From Hymenobacter sp. ISL-91 (GTDB lineage: Bacteria; Bacteroidota; Bacteroidia; Cytophagales; Hymenobacteraceae), in contig NZ_JAGGPS010000020.1 of assembly GCF_018613725.1 (NCBI RefSeq), forward strand, positions 1 through 64,000: 64,000 nt of DNA, written 5' to 3'. A program made the translations under genes and the position numbers. The notes under the pieces were generated by a model. It ran no database searches, was not told the origin of the DNA, and saw only the letters and a program-made list of their open reading frames with translations. Positions 15,319 through 24,259 of the stretch are shown one piece after another (positions within the stretch are counted from its first letter, which is position 1; every line of letters begins with the position of its first letter).

Positions 15319-15612
15319 TTAAATGGTGTCGGCGTTGATGCGGTCGTACTGCTGGTGTGTGCCCACAAAGCGGATGAACACGGTGCGGGTGGCGAAGTGC
15401 ATCCGGGCCACCAGGCGGTAACGGTTGCCCCGGATGTTGAACACGTAGCGCCCGTCGCGGGTGTAGTCGGCCGTGTTGTAGTCCTGCACCACGTCTGCGT
15501 GCCGGGCCCAGTCGCTTTCCTGCACGAAGGCGTACCAGGCACTCAGCGCTTCTTTCGCGTCGGGGTGCTGCTCCCAAAACTCCCGCAGCGGCTTCTGGGA
15601 AATGACGACCAT
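15319..15612 (-). CDS. higB: HigB-type mRNA interferase toxin
   Basis: A 97-aa RelE-fold toxin of the HigB family, expected to cleave mRNA on the ribosome. It starts VVISQKPLREFWEQHPDAKE, has the WYAFVQESDW segment and the core strands YVFNIRGNRYRLVARMHFAT then VFIRFVGTHQQYDRI, where the Arg-rich core and the terminal GTHxxYD are diagnostic. It is the first gene of the pair, as is usual for HigBA. A box CAAAGATA on the plus strand (TATCTTTG on the minus) lies just upstream at 15617-15624 and matches the Bacteroidota -7 consensus, so transcription may start almost at the ATG. Confidence 0.9.
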   Translation of the reverse strand: MVVISQKPLREFWEQHPDAKEALSAWYAFVQESDWARHADVVQDYNTADYTRDGRYVFNIRGNRYRLVARMHFATRTVFIRFVGTHQQYDRINADTI

Positions 15613-16053
15613 GCCCCAAAGATACCGCGCGAAATTCTATAATTGATAATTTTCTCCTATAATCTGTAAGTATAAATGCGGCAACTAAGTTCACCCCTAT
15701 CCACTTTTGCGGTTCCGACCGTATTTTTAGACACTCGCCCGCGCAAATTTCTCCTACCCATACTTTCTGTTTCTACTCTTATACTACCTCAAAGAGCACG
15801 GTGCGGCCCCAGATGCGGTCCGGAGCAAAGGGGGCTGCTGCTGTTGAATCGAGTTAGCCATTAGCCAGTAATAGAAGCGGCGTTGTGGACCTATGGCAGG
15901 TACACAACGCCGCTTCTCTGTGTTTAGACGTTTTAAGTATCCAAGCAGCGAGGCATAATTGGCGCCCCAACTATTCTGCTGCTACTTTTCGGACAATTAG
16001 CCTGCTACTAGTCCAGCCAAGTGCCCTTGCGTAGCTGTGGGCTGCGGCCGCCG
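15613..16053. other. Intergenic region between higB and the metal block
   Basis: No gene is seen. It contains the higB promoter region (AT-rich, 15617-15680) and a strong hairpin at 15873-15917 listed separately. It marks the transition from plasmid maintenance genes to the GC-rich resistance region. Confidence 0.5.
15873..15917. terminator. Perfect 15-bp hairpin (terminator or REP-like)
   Basis: AGAAGCGGCGTTGTG (15873-15887) pairs perfectly with CACAACGCCGCTTCT (15903-15917) around a 15-nt loop. It lies 136 bp after the stop of the last gene of the cus-like operon, so it may end that transcript, although no long T-run follows. Confidence 0.45.
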
Positions 16054-16329
16054 CTATTGGGCGGCCGGCGCTTCCAGCTTCACCAAATCCATTTTGCACT
16101 TGGGACACTGGCCGGGGCCGCTTTCGCGGATTTCCGGGTGCATGGGACAGGTGTAGGTGACGGCGGCCATATCGGTGGCCGGCATTGCCGCCGTGTCGGT
16201 GGTCATGGCCGGGGCACCGCTCATCGACGTTTCGGGCGTCATGTCCGTGGTGGCGGGTTTGTTTTCGGAGCAGCCGGTGGCCGCGCCGAGGCAAGTGAGG
16301 GCCAGGGCCCAAGTGGTGATTTTCAACAT
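16054..16329 (-). CDS. Heavy-metal-binding-domain lipoprotein
   Basis: A 91-aa periplasmic lipoprotein starting at the ATG at 16329 (MLKITTWALALTCLGAATGC: signal with lipobox ending ATGC). A Met/Thr-rich linker leads to one C-terminal heavy-metal-binding domain, YTCPMHPEIRESGPGQCPKC followed by KMDL, the same CPMHP...CPxCxMDL motif that occurs in the two adaptor proteins upstream. It probably binds Cu(I)/Ag(I) in the periplasm and hands it to the pump. It is the last gene of the tolC-cusB operon, 73 bp after the second adaptor. Confidence 0.85.
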   Translation of the reverse strand: MLKITTWALALTCLGAATGCSENKPATTDMTPETSMSGAPAMTTDTAAMPATDMAAVTYTCPMHPEIRESGPGQCPKCKMDLVKLEAPAAQ

Positions 16330-16402
16330 GAGAAAAGGGGGTAAGTGATTGGAAAAACGGGCGTTGAACCGCAGCACCCAGCGGATTAGCGGCTGGCCAA
16401 GA

Positions 16403-17986
16403 TTACATAGCCATGCCGCTCATTTCGGTGTCGGCCCCCTGACGGAGGATAAATTCACTCTGCAGCAGGTAGGCCCCCGACGTGACGACCCGGTCGCCGG
16501 GGCTGACGCCCGCCGTAACGGGCACGGCGTTGGCCGTGGCGGCTCGGGTGGTTATGCGCGCCCGCCTAAACTGCCGGGCCCCAGTCTGGAGCCAGACGTA
16601 GCTAAGGGCGCCGTCGTGGATGATGGACTGCTGGGGCACGAGGATAGTGGGTTGCGAAGTTGGGGTGGCGGCCTGGTCGGAAACTGGTTTCGGAGCCACG
16701 GCCGCCGATTGGGCCGGCGCGGCACTTGAGGGCAGCAGCACGTTGGCCGGGGAGCCGGGCTGCAGGCGGCCGTCGGGGTTGGCTACTTCGATGCGGGCCA
16801 GCGTAACGGGGCTGCTGCCGGTGCGCTCGGGGCTGAGGAATACTACCCGGCCGGAGCGGGTGTCGGCCGTGCCGGGCAGCTGCACCCGCACGGCGGTGCC
16901 CACCGAAAGGCGGGCCAGCTCGGCCGGATAGGCCTGGGCCTCCACCCACACCCGGCCCAGGTCTGTGAGCGTGAGTAGCGGGCTGCCCTCGGCTACGTAC
17001 TGGCCCTGCACCACATCCAGGGCCTGCACGGTACCGGTTTGGGGGCTGAAATAGGTGAGCAGGGCCTCGGGCCGGCCGCGCTTTTCCAGCGCCCGCAACT
17101 GGCCGGCCGTAACGCCCAACAGCCGCAGCTTCTGGGCCGTGGCCTCGGCGAAGCGGGCATAGGAGCCCGCGCCACCCGCCTCGCGGCTTTGGGCCCGGGC
17201 CAGCAGGTATTCTTTCTGCAAGGCCTGCAGCTCTTCGCTGTACACCGAAAACAGCGGCGCCCCCCGGCGCAGCACCTGGCCAGTCTGGCGCACGTAGAGG
17301 CGGTCGAGGCGTCCGGCTACCCGGCTGCTGACGCTGGTGGTGCGCCGGACATCAATCGTCACGGTGCCCGTCAGCACGGCTGGGGGTGGGTTTTGCGCGA
17401 AACCCGGTGCCGTTGGGGCGCTGCCGGAAGCTTCGGCTCCGGGCGCACCTGCTCCGGCCTCGCTCCCCACTACCAGGGTCTGAATGTTCGCCAGCTCTAC
17501 TTGTTGAGCAGTCAGGATGAGGTCGGCGGAGGTAGTCGCACCGGTGGCATCGGTGGCCGGCGTGGCGGGCCGGGGCACGAGGTCCATTTTACAGATGGGG
17601 CAGCTGCCGGGCTTGTCGGACTGCACCTGCGGGTGCATGGGGCAGGTATAGCCACCGACGTGAGACGCGTGGGTTGCTGTTTCGGTATCCTTGCCTGCCG
17701 CGGTAGTTTCGGACGTGGCCGTACCACCCTTTTCAGTGGGAGCAACGGCCACCAAATCCATTTTGCAGATGGGGCAGCTGCCGGGCTCGTCATCGTGGAT
17801 TTGCGGGTGCATCGGGCAGGTGTAGTAGGCTACGGCCGTGGTGTCGGGCGGGCTTTTCTGGCAGGCGGCCGCGCCCAGCAGCATCAACAGCAGGGCCAGC
17901 AGCCACAGCCGGCCGGGTTGTCCCCCGTGCCGGGCCGGGAGGCGGGGCAGCGGGGCCTTAGCGGCGGTTAGCGGCGGGTACATCAT
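16403..17986 (-). CDS. cusB: RND efflux periplasmic adaptor with two metal-binding domains (CusB-like)
   Basis: A 527-aa membrane-fusion protein that links the RND pump to the outer-membrane channel. A lipoprotein signal (LLMLLGAAACQK) is followed by two tandem HMBD motifs, CPMHPQIHDDEPGSCPICKM near residue 60 and CPMHPQVQSDKPGSCPICKM near 115; then the adaptor core with the lipoyl/beta-barrel parts (GTVTIDVRRTTSVSSRVAGR, RLDRLYVRQTGQVLRRGAPL) and a coiled hairpin (ELQALQKEYLLARAQSREAG). The ATG at 17986 overlaps the preceding adaptor gene by 29 bp. Two consecutive CusB-like genes in one operon are unusual and may reflect different affinities or a heteromeric adaptor ring. Confidence 0.9.
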   Translation of the reverse strand: MMYPPLTAAKAPLPRLPARHGGQPGRLWLLALLLMLLGAAACQKSPPDTTAVAYYTCPMHPQIHDDEPGSCPICKMDLVAVAPTEKGGTATSETTAAGKDTETATHASHVGGYTCPMHPQVQSDKPGSCPICKMDLVPRPATPATDATGATTSADLILTAQQVELANIQTLVVGSEAGAGAPGAEASGSAPTAPGFAQNPPPAVLTGTVTIDVRRTTSVSSRVAGRLDRLYVRQTGQVLRRGAPLFSVYSEELQALQKEYLLARAQSREAGGAGSYARFAEATAQKLRLLGVTAGQLRALEKRGRPEALLTYFSPQTGTVQALDVVQGQYVAEGSPLLTLTDLGRVWVEAQAYPAELARLSVGTAVRVQLPGTADTRSGRVVFLSPERTGSSPVTLARIEVANPDGRLQPGSPANVLLPSSAAPAQSAAVAPKPVSDQAATPTSQPTILVPQQSIIHDGALSYVWLQTGARQFRRARITTRAATANAVPVTAGVSPGDRVVTSGAYLLQSEFILRQGADTEMSGMAM

Positions 17987-19433
17987 GGGTAGTTGCTTGA
18001 ATGAAACCTTCACTGTCAATCAGATACTGGCCGTTGGCCGCCACGTTTTCATCGCCCCGCAAGCCGCTCAGCACCTGCACCTGGGTGGCGGTGCGCGGGC
18101 CTACCTGCACCAGCACCGGCACGAAGGTGGCCCCACGCTGCACGAAGGCAATCTGGCGGGTGCCCAGGTCCACGACGGCCGCCCGGGGCAGCCAGAACGC
18201 GCCGGGATTCGCCGGGGCCGTTGCGCCGGATGAGGCGGTAGCGTTGGTAGCAGCAGCGGCCCCGGCTACGATTCGGGCAGTGAGGCGCTGGCCCCGGCGC
18301 AATTCGCCCTGAGGGTTGGGTAGGTACACCCGCACGGCGGCCGTGCTTTCGCCGGTCCGGAACTCGGGCTCCACGAAATCGAGGCGGGCAGTTAGCCGCT
18401 TGGCCTGGCCTTCCACCGCTATTTGCAGCTGCTGGCCGGGCCGCAACCGGGCCAGCTCGGCCGGCGTGGGCTGAAACAGGCCCCAGACCTGACTGGTGTT
18501 TATTACCTGAAACAGGGCCTGGCCGGTCGTTACGTAGGCTCCTTCGGTAAGGCTTAGCTGGCTGGCGGGCGAGGCGGCCGCTGGGCTGGCGCTACTACCT
18601 GCACCAGCGGGCGTTTCAACCACGTAGCCATCGTAGGGGCTGAACACGGCCACCCGGTAGGTGGGGTGGCGGGTGCGGGCCAGGCCCTGCAGCTGGGTTT
18701 CGGTAAGGCCCAGCAGGGCCAGCTTGTGGCGGGCGCCACCGACCAGCGCGGCGTTGTCGGCGTCATTTTCCAGCACGAAAATATACTCCTGCTGGGCCGT
18801 TACCAGTTCGGGGCTGTAGAGGTCGAGCAGCTTCTCGCCCCGGCGCACAGGCTGGTAGTTGGAGCGCACCAGCAGCCGCTCGATGCGCCCGCCGAAACGG
18901 GCGGCCACCACCCGGCTCCGGCGCGGGTCGTAGGCCACCACGCCGGGCAGGCTCAACGTATCCGAGACAATTATCCCGGCTCCGGTAGCATCCGCGGCGG
19001 CAGCGGCCCCCACGGGCGCCGGCCGTACGGTGGCTATGCTGCTGAGCACGGCCGCGTTGGGCTCGGCCAGTACGTTGTCGAGGCCCACTTCAGGGGCGGC
19101 TGCCGCGGCGACGTTGCTCATCACCTTAGGCACCAAATCCATGTTGCAGATGGGGCAGCTGCCGGGCTCCGCGCGGATGATTTGCGGGTGCATCGGGCAG
19201 GTGTACTGCTGGGCCGCCGAGGTAGCCAGCGGCTGGGCCGGGGCCGTCGATTCGGGGCCGTGGGCCTTGCCCTGGCAGCCGGCCAGCAGCAGGAGCAGCA
19301 CAGCGCCCCTCACCCCCCAACCCCCACAAATGCTTTTCAGCAGTCCGGCGAAGCCGTGGGCCTGCTTAGGCAAAGCGGATGCCGGATGAAGCAGGGCGTT
19401 CCTCGTTTTCTGATGTCGATGTTGTCTGTCCAT
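17958..19433 (-). CDS. cusB: RND efflux periplasmic adaptor with one metal-binding domain (CusB-like)
   Basis: A 491-aa membrane-fusion lipoprotein (lipobox in LLLLLAGCQGK). One HMBD lies near residue 75 (YTCPMHPQIIRAEPGSCPIC, then NMDLVPK). The adaptor core follows: GVVAYDPRRSRVVAARFGGR and IERLLVRSNYQPVRRGEKLL, then the helical hairpin PELVTAQQEYIFVLENDADN and a barrel domain ending near the C-terminus. The start at 19433 lies 4 bp after the tolC stop, so translation is probably coupled; an upstream ATG at 19487 would overlap tolC. Its substrate is inferred to be Cu(I)/Ag(I) from the Met/Cys motif and neighbours. Confidence 0.9.
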   Translation of the reverse strand: MDRQHRHQKTRNALLHPASALPKQAHGFAGLLKSICGGWGVRGAVLLLLLAGCQGKAHGPESTAPAQPLATSAAQQYTCPMHPQIIRAEPGSCPICNMDLVPKVMSNVAAAAAPEVGLDNVLAEPNAAVLSSIATVRPAPVGAAAAADATGAGIIVSDTLSLPGVVAYDPRRSRVVAARFGGRIERLLVRSNYQPVRRGEKLLDLYSPELVTAQQEYIFVLENDADNAALVGGARHKLALLGLTETQLQGLARTRHPTYRVAVFSPYDGYVVETPAGAGSSASPAAASPASQLSLTEGAYVTTGQALFQVINTSQVWGLFQPTPAELARLRPGQQLQIAVEGQAKRLTARLDFVEPEFRTGESTAAVRVYLPNPQGELRRGQRLTARIVAGAAAATNATASSGATAPANPGAFWLPRAAVVDLGTRQIAFVQRGATFVPVLVQVGPRTATQVQVLSGLRGDENVAANGQYLIDSEGFIQATTHDVPAANRR

Positions 19434-19437
19434 GCCC

Positions 19438-20676
19438 TTATTGCTCAAGTTCCTGGTCGTATTGCACGCGCAGGGTGAGGAGTTCATTCTGGGTGTCGAG
19501 GTAAGTGAGGCGCATGCGCAGCCAGCTGTCGAGGGCCTCCACCACGGCCGGCAGCTGGGCCGTGTTCTGCTCGTAGGCCAGCAGCGTTACCTGGTAGCTT
19601 TTGTGCAGGGCGGGCAGGATGCTCTTCTCGAAGTTGGCCACCTGCTGCTGCCGGGTTTGCAGGTTGGACTGCAGCGTGCGCAGCCGGCCGGTGGCGTCGT
19701 TGAGCAGGCTGGCCCGCTGCTGCTGCACGGCCTGGGCCTCCAGGCCCAGCGCGGCGGTGCTGGCCTTGTACTCGCGGGCCGACCACGGCGCGAAGGGCAG
19801 CGTAACCATGCCCATTAGCGTGAACTGGTTGGGCCGGGGGCCGATGCCGTTCATGTGGTCGTAGCGAATAGCAAACTCGGGGCGGCGGCGGTTGACCTCC
19901 ACGTCGCGGCCCAGGCGCAGCACGTTGAGCTGCTCATTCAGGCCGCGTACGTCGCTACGGGCGGCGGCCAGCGCGGCCGTGTCGGCGGGCAGCAACGCGG
20001 CAGCAGTGGTGGGTAGCAGCGTATCGACGGCGAATTCGGCGGCCGGGTCGCGGGCCATCAGGGTGTTGAGGGCGATGCGGTTCTGGCGCAGCTGGCCGGC
20101 CAGCTCGGCGTGGTCGTTGCCCAGCAGGGCCACCCGCGACTGCACCTGGTAGATATCGGCCAGGCTACTCTGGTTATACGGGTAGCGGGCCTGGGCAATC
20201 TTGAGCAGGAACTCCAGCAACTGCTGGCTCCGGCTGAGCACCCGCTGTTTCTTTTCCAGAATCACCTGGTTGAAGTACAGCCCGCGGGCCTGGCTACGCA
20301 ACGTGTTGAACAAGGCCCCCTGGTCGGCCTGCTCCACGGCGGCCTGCCCGCTCAGGTAGGCCCGCTTGGCCCGCTGCCGGGCCGGGTTCGGAATCATCTG
20401 CTCCACGCCCACCATGCGCATGCCCCGCTCGCCGGCCATTTCGGCAGTCCGGGGCGAGCTGTAGGGCTTCATGAAGTAGCCGGCGCTGATGCGGGGCGCT
20501 TCCCAACTGGTGGCCCCCGCCACGGCCGCCGCTTTGGCGCGGGCCCGGTAGTCGTACTGGCGCAAAGCCGGGTTGGCCCGCTGCACGGCGCTCAGCACCG
20601 AATCCAGCGGCAGCTGCTGCTGGGCGTGCAGCGGGGCGCTGGTGAGGAGAAGTAGCAGGAGAAGGTAGCGGTTCAT
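19438..20676 (-). CDS. cusC: TolC-family outer-membrane efflux channel
   Basis: A 412-aa outer-membrane factor. The signal peptide MNRYLLLLLLLTSAPLHAQQ precedes the repeated OEP helices: PLDSVLSAVQRANPALRQYD, the long alpha-barrel stretches around VILEKKQRVLSRSQQLLEFL, and the second repeat ending DTQNELLTLRVQYDQELEQ. It forms the exit duct for the CusA pump encoded upstream. The ATG at 20676 is chosen because it starts the signal peptide; longer frames run into the repeat-rich intergenic region. It lies 182 bp downstream of cusA and 4 bp ahead of the first adaptor. Confidence 0.9.
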   Translation of the reverse strand: MNRYLLLLLLLTSAPLHAQQQLPLDSVLSAVQRANPALRQYDYRARAKAAAVAGATSWEAPRISAGYFMKPYSSPRTAEMAGERGMRMVGVEQMIPNPARQRAKRAYLSGQAAVEQADQGALFNTLRSQARGLYFNQVILEKKQRVLSRSQQLLEFLLKIAQARYPYNQSSLADIYQVQSRVALLGNDHAELAGQLRQNRIALNTLMARDPAAEFAVDTLLPTTAAALLPADTAALAAARSDVRGLNEQLNVLRLGRDVEVNRRRPEFAIRYDHMNGIGPRPNQFTLMGMVTLPFAPWSAREYKASTAALGLEAQAVQQQRASLLNDATGRLRTLQSNLQTRQQQVANFEKSILPALHKSYQVTLLAYEQNTAQLPAVVEALDSWLRMRLTYLDTQNELLTLRVQYDQELEQ

Positions 20677-20696
20677 AATTTTCGTGCTGATGGTGG

Positions 20697-20858
20697 CCTC
20701 ACCCCCCGGCCCCCTCTCTAGGGGGAGAGGGGGAGCCACGGCGACGTGGTTTTTCGGGCTGTGGTTCGGCTAATCAAGTTGTGGTCAGTAGTTATAATCA
20801 GTAGTATGGGCGGCTGGTTCCCCCTCTCCCGGAGGGGAGGGGCCGGGGGTGGGGTGAA
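20697..20858. repeat. GC-rich inverted repeats between cusA and tolC
   Basis: The left block (about 20698-20737, with CCCCCTCTC...GAGAGGGGG forming its own hairpin) and the right block (about 20819-20856) are imperfect inverted copies of CCTCACCCCCCGGCCCC-type sequence. It looks like a REP-like family found between genes of an operon and may attenuate transcription or stabilise the mRNA. Confidence 0.55.
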
Positions 20859-22751
20859 CTAATGCGTCACCTCCAGCACGTCAATCTTGCCGAATTTGCG
20901 CAACTCGTACTCCTTGGTCATCAGGAAGATAAGCGGCGTGACGAGCAGAATATGGGTCGAGGACGTGAACACGCCGCCAATCATGGGCAGCACGATGGGC
21001 AGCATCACGTCGGAGCCCGTGCCCGTGGCCCAGAGCACCGGCACGAGGCCGAACAAAGCCACCGAGACGGTCATCAGCTTGGGCCGCAGGCGCTTGGCGG
21101 CCCCGTGGAACACGGCGTCGCGCAAATCCTGCTTCGTGATGGTTTCGCGGGAGTTGCCCTTGCGGGCCACCAGCTGCTGCATGGCGTCGTTGAGGTAAAT
21201 TACCATGATGACGCCCGTTTCGACGGCCAGCCCAAACAAAGCAATGAAGCCCACGGCCACCGCCACCGACAAATGCACCCCGTAGAAGTATACCAGGTAG
21301 GCCCCGCCAATAAGCGCGAACGGAATCGTGACTAGGCTCAGCAGCGCCTCGCGCACCGAGTGGAAGGCGAAGTACAGGCAGCCGAAAATCACGACCAGCA
21401 CGATGGGCAGAATGAAGAGCAGCGTCCGTTGCGAGCTGATGAGGTTCTCGTACTGCCCGCTCCACTCCAGGTAGTAGCCGGCCGGCAGCTGGCCGCCCCG
21501 CTCCTGCACCCGCTGCATGGCCTCCTCCACGGTGCTGCCCAAATCGCGCCCCCGCACGTTAAACAGCACCGCCCCCCGGAGCTGGGCGTTTTCGGAGTTA
21601 ATCATGGGCGGCCCGTTCTCGAAGCGCAGCTCGGCCACCGCCGAGAGCGGCACCGGGCCATAGTCGGTGGTCTGGATGGGAATGCGGCCCAGCGCGGCCA
21701 GGCTGTTGCGGTAGTCCTCGGCCAGGCGCACGGCAATGGCGAAGCGGCGGCGGCCCTCCACGGTGGTGGCCACCGGGGCGCCCCCGATGGCCGTTTCCAC
21801 CAGCTCGTTCACTTGGTCCACGCTCAGGCCGTAGCGGGCCAGCTGGTCGCGCTTCAGGTCAATCTGCAGGTACTTGCCGCCGGTAATCGGGTCCACGTAC
21901 AAATCCTCAACGCCCGCCACGCCGGTTAGGGCCGCCCGCACCCGCTGCGACACCTGGAAAATCGTGTCGAGCTGCTGGCCGTACACCTTCACGCCCACGT
22001 CGGTGCGGATGCCGGTGGCGAGCATGTTGATGCGGTTGATAATGGGCTGGGTCCAGCCGTTGACCACGCCCGGAATCTGCAGTTTCTGGTTGAGCTCGGC
22101 AATGAGCTTGGCTTTGGTCATACCCGCCCGCCACTCGCTGCGGGGCTTGAGCTGGATGATGGTTTCAATCATGCTCAGCGGGGAGTTGTCGGTGGCCGTG
22201 CTGGCCCGGCCGGCCTTACCGAGCACGCTTTTCACCTCCGGCACCTGCATAATAATGCGGTCCTGGACCTGCAGAATGCGCTTTACCTCCGTGTTCGACA
22301 CGTCGGGCTGGGTGATGGGCATGAACAGAATCGAGCCCTCATCGAGCGGGGGCATGAACTCGGTGCCCAGGCTACGCAACAGCGGAATGCTGATGAGCAG
22401 CAGCGCCAGGTTGATGCCGATGGTGGTTTTGCGCCAGGTCAGGCACCAGTTAATCATGGGCGCGTACACCCGCTCCAGTCCCCGGTTGATGGGGTTCTGC
22501 TCCTCGGTTTTGAACTTGCCCTTCATGAAAAAGGACAGCAGCACCGGCCCCAGCGTGACGGCCAAAATGGCGTCAATCATCAAAATAAACGTTTTGGTGT
22601 AGGCCAGCGGATGAAACAGCTTGCCCTCCTGCCCGGTGAGCAGAAACACCGGCAGAAACGAGGTAACGATGATGATGGTGGAGAAAAATATCCCCCGCGA
22701 CACCTGCTTACTGGACTTCTCGATAATGGCGAGGCGCTCTTCGTTGGTCAT
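20859..22751 (-). CDS. cusA: CusA/CzcA RND pump, C-terminal part of a split gene
   Basis: A 630-aa protein equal to the second part of a heavy-metal RND pump, from the cytoplasmic loop after TM4 onward. It begins MTNEERLAIIEKSSKQVSRG, which in whole CusA proteins follows TM4 directly, then TM5-6 (FFSTIIIVTSFLPVFLLTGQ, with EGKLFHPLAYTKT), the second periplasmic porter domain (FMPPLDEGSILFMPITQPDV) and TM7-12 ending near LLVTPLIFLMTKEYELRKFG. The Met pairs and periplasmic clefts are retained. The ATG overlaps the stop of the N-terminal half by 4 bp. Two coupled halves, or a sequencing indel in a C5A4C5 tract just upstream, would both explain this. Confidence 0.88.
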   Translation of the reverse strand: MTNEERLAIIEKSSKQVSRGIFFSTIIIVTSFLPVFLLTGQEGKLFHPLAYTKTFILMIDAILAVTLGPVLLSFFMKGKFKTEEQNPINRGLERVYAPMINWCLTWRKTTIGINLALLLISIPLLRSLGTEFMPPLDEGSILFMPITQPDVSNTEVKRILQVQDRIIMQVPEVKSVLGKAGRASTATDNSPLSMIETIIQLKPRSEWRAGMTKAKLIAELNQKLQIPGVVNGWTQPIINRINMLATGIRTDVGVKVYGQQLDTIFQVSQRVRAALTGVAGVEDLYVDPITGGKYLQIDLKRDQLARYGLSVDQVNELVETAIGGAPVATTVEGRRRFAIAVRLAEDYRNSLAALGRIPIQTTDYGPVPLSAVAELRFENGPPMINSENAQLRGAVLFNVRGRDLGSTVEEAMQRVQERGGQLPAGYYLEWSGQYENLISSQRTLLFILPIVLVVIFGCLYFAFHSVREALLSLVTIPFALIGGAYLVYFYGVHLSVAVAVGFIALFGLAVETGVIMVIYLNDAMQQLVARKGNSRETITKQDLRDAVFHGAAKRLRPKLMTVSVALFGLVPVLWATGTGSDVMLPIVLPMIGGVFTSSTHILLVTPLIFLMTKEYELRKFGKIDVLEVTH

Positions 22752-24073
22752 GTGGTGGGGGTTTTGGGGGCTGGCGGGCCGTCGTCAGGTAGGGTACCCG
22801 CTTCTTCGGCGGCCTGGTGCAGGGCCAGACTGCGGTAGGCGTTTTCGGTCATCACGATGCCGTTGTCGACGATGACGCCGATGGCCAGCGCGATGCCGGT
22901 GAGCGACATGATGTTGGACGAGATGTCGAAGGCGTTGAGCAGGATGAAGCTCGTGGCGATGGTAATCGGAATCTGGAGCAGGATGCTCAGGGCGCTGCGC
23001 CAGTGGAACAAAAACAGCAGCACGACCACCGACACGACGGCCATTTCCTCCAGCAGCGTGTGCTGAATGTTGGTCACCGACTCTTCAATCAGCCCGCTGC
23101 GGTCGTAGACGATATCGAACGACACGCCGGCGGGCAGGCCCTTGGCTACGTCCTGCATCTTGGTTTTCACCCGCTTGATGACCTCGTCGGCGTTTTCGCC
23201 GTAGCGCATCACCACGATGCCGCCCACGGCCTCGCCCTGGCCGTTATGGTCGAAGATGCCCAAACGGCTTTCGCCCGTCATCTGCACTGTGCCTAGGTCG
23301 GCCAGGCGGAGCGGCACGCCGCCGGCGCGGGTGCGCACGGGCACGTTTTCGAGCGTGGCCACATCCTGGATGTAGCCGCTGGTTTTGATGATGTAGCCTA
23401 CCCCCGCCTGCTCGAACTTGCGGCCCCCGGCCTCGTTGTTGTTGCTGCGCACGGCCGCCAGCACCTCGGGCAGGCTCACGTTGTAGTAGGTAAGCTTGGT
23501 GGGGTCGACCGTCACCTGGTATTCGGGCTGGAAGCCGCCGAAGCTGGCCACCTCGCTCACGCCGGGCACGGTTTGCAGGCCGAACTTCACGTACCAGTCC
23601 TGCAACGCGCGCTGCTCGCCCAGGTCGAGCTTGGGGGCCTTAAGCACGTACCAGAGCACGTGGCCCACGCCGGTACCGTCGGGGCCGAGGGTGGGCGTGA
23701 GGCCGGCCGGCAGCAGGCGCTGGGCGTAATTGAGGCGCTCCAGCACCCGCTCGCGGGCCCAATACACGTCGGTATCGTCCTCAAAAATGACGTACACGAA
23801 GCTCATGCCGAACATGGAGGCGGCCCGCACGGCCCGCACCTGGGCCAGGCCCTGCAGGTTGGTTACGAGCGGGTAGGTTACCTGGTCCTCGATAATCTGG
23901 GGCCCGCGCCCGGCCCACTCGGTAAACACGATTACCTGGTTTTCCGACAGGTCGGGGATGGCGTCAATCTTGCTGGCCCGCACCGAAAACACGCCCCAGA
24001 TGAACAGGCCGGTGGCTAGCAGCAGTACCAGCCCGCGGTTGCGCAGGGAAAGGGAAATAAGCCGTTCAATCAT
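22748..24073 (-). CDS. cusA: CusA/CzcA RND pump, N-terminal part of a split gene
   Basis: A 441-aa protein covering TM1 (LLLATGLFIWGVFSVRASKI), the first porter domain (IDAIPDLSENQVIVFTEWAG, VYWARERVLERLNYAQRLLP) and TM2-4. TM4 carries the proton-relay Asp in AIGVIVDNGIVMTENAYRS, as in the heavy-metal subfamily. It then ends in a Pro-rich tail, LPDDGPPAPKTPTT, where a full CusA would continue into TM5. The stop overlaps the start of the second half (ATGA). All motifs upstream of the break are intact, so the halves could assemble. The system probably exports Cu(I)/Ag(I). Confidence 0.88.
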   Translation of the reverse strand: MIERLISLSLRNRGLVLLLATGLFIWGVFSVRASKIDAIPDLSENQVIVFTEWAGRGPQIIEDQVTYPLVTNLQGLAQVRAVRAASMFGMSFVYVIFEDDTDVYWARERVLERLNYAQRLLPAGLTPTLGPDGTGVGHVLWYVLKAPKLDLGEQRALQDWYVKFGLQTVPGVSEVASFGGFQPEYQVTVDPTKLTYYNVSLPEVLAAVRSNNNEAGGRKFEQAGVGYIIKTSGYIQDVATLENVPVRTRAGGVPLRLADLGTVQMTGESRLGIFDHNGQGEAVGGIVVMRYGENADEVIKRVKTKMQDVAKGLPAGVSFDIVYDRSGLIEESVTNIQHTLLEEMAVVSVVVLLFLFHWRSALSILLQIPITIATSFILLNAFDISSNIMSLTGIALAIGVIVDNGIVMTENAYRSLALHQAAEEAGTLPDDGPPAPKTPTT

Positions 24074-24081
24074 TTTACCTG

Positions 24082-24201
24082 AGCTTTTAGCTATTAGCTG
24101 TTAGCTTTTTTTCGACCGGATTCAGGACGGGTCGAAATCCTGGCTGGCGGCGTTTTCTGAACGGAGAGCTAACAGCTAATGGCTGTCAGCTAACAGCTTA
24201 A
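24082..24201. repeat. AGCTAACAGCT-type intergenic repeat
   Basis: TTTTAGCTATTAGCTGTTAG (from 24085) and GAGCTAACAGCTAATGGCTG (from 24166) are inverted relatives and flank a central 60 bp. A second member lies at 48066-48165, again directly upstream of the start codon side of an RND pump gene. It is a dispersed repeat with possible mRNA-structure function. Confidence 0.5.
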
Positions 24202-24259
24202 AAACACACGCGCTAAAGCCCACGGCTTGGGGCCGGGGGCAGTGGGGAAAGCCAGGAAG

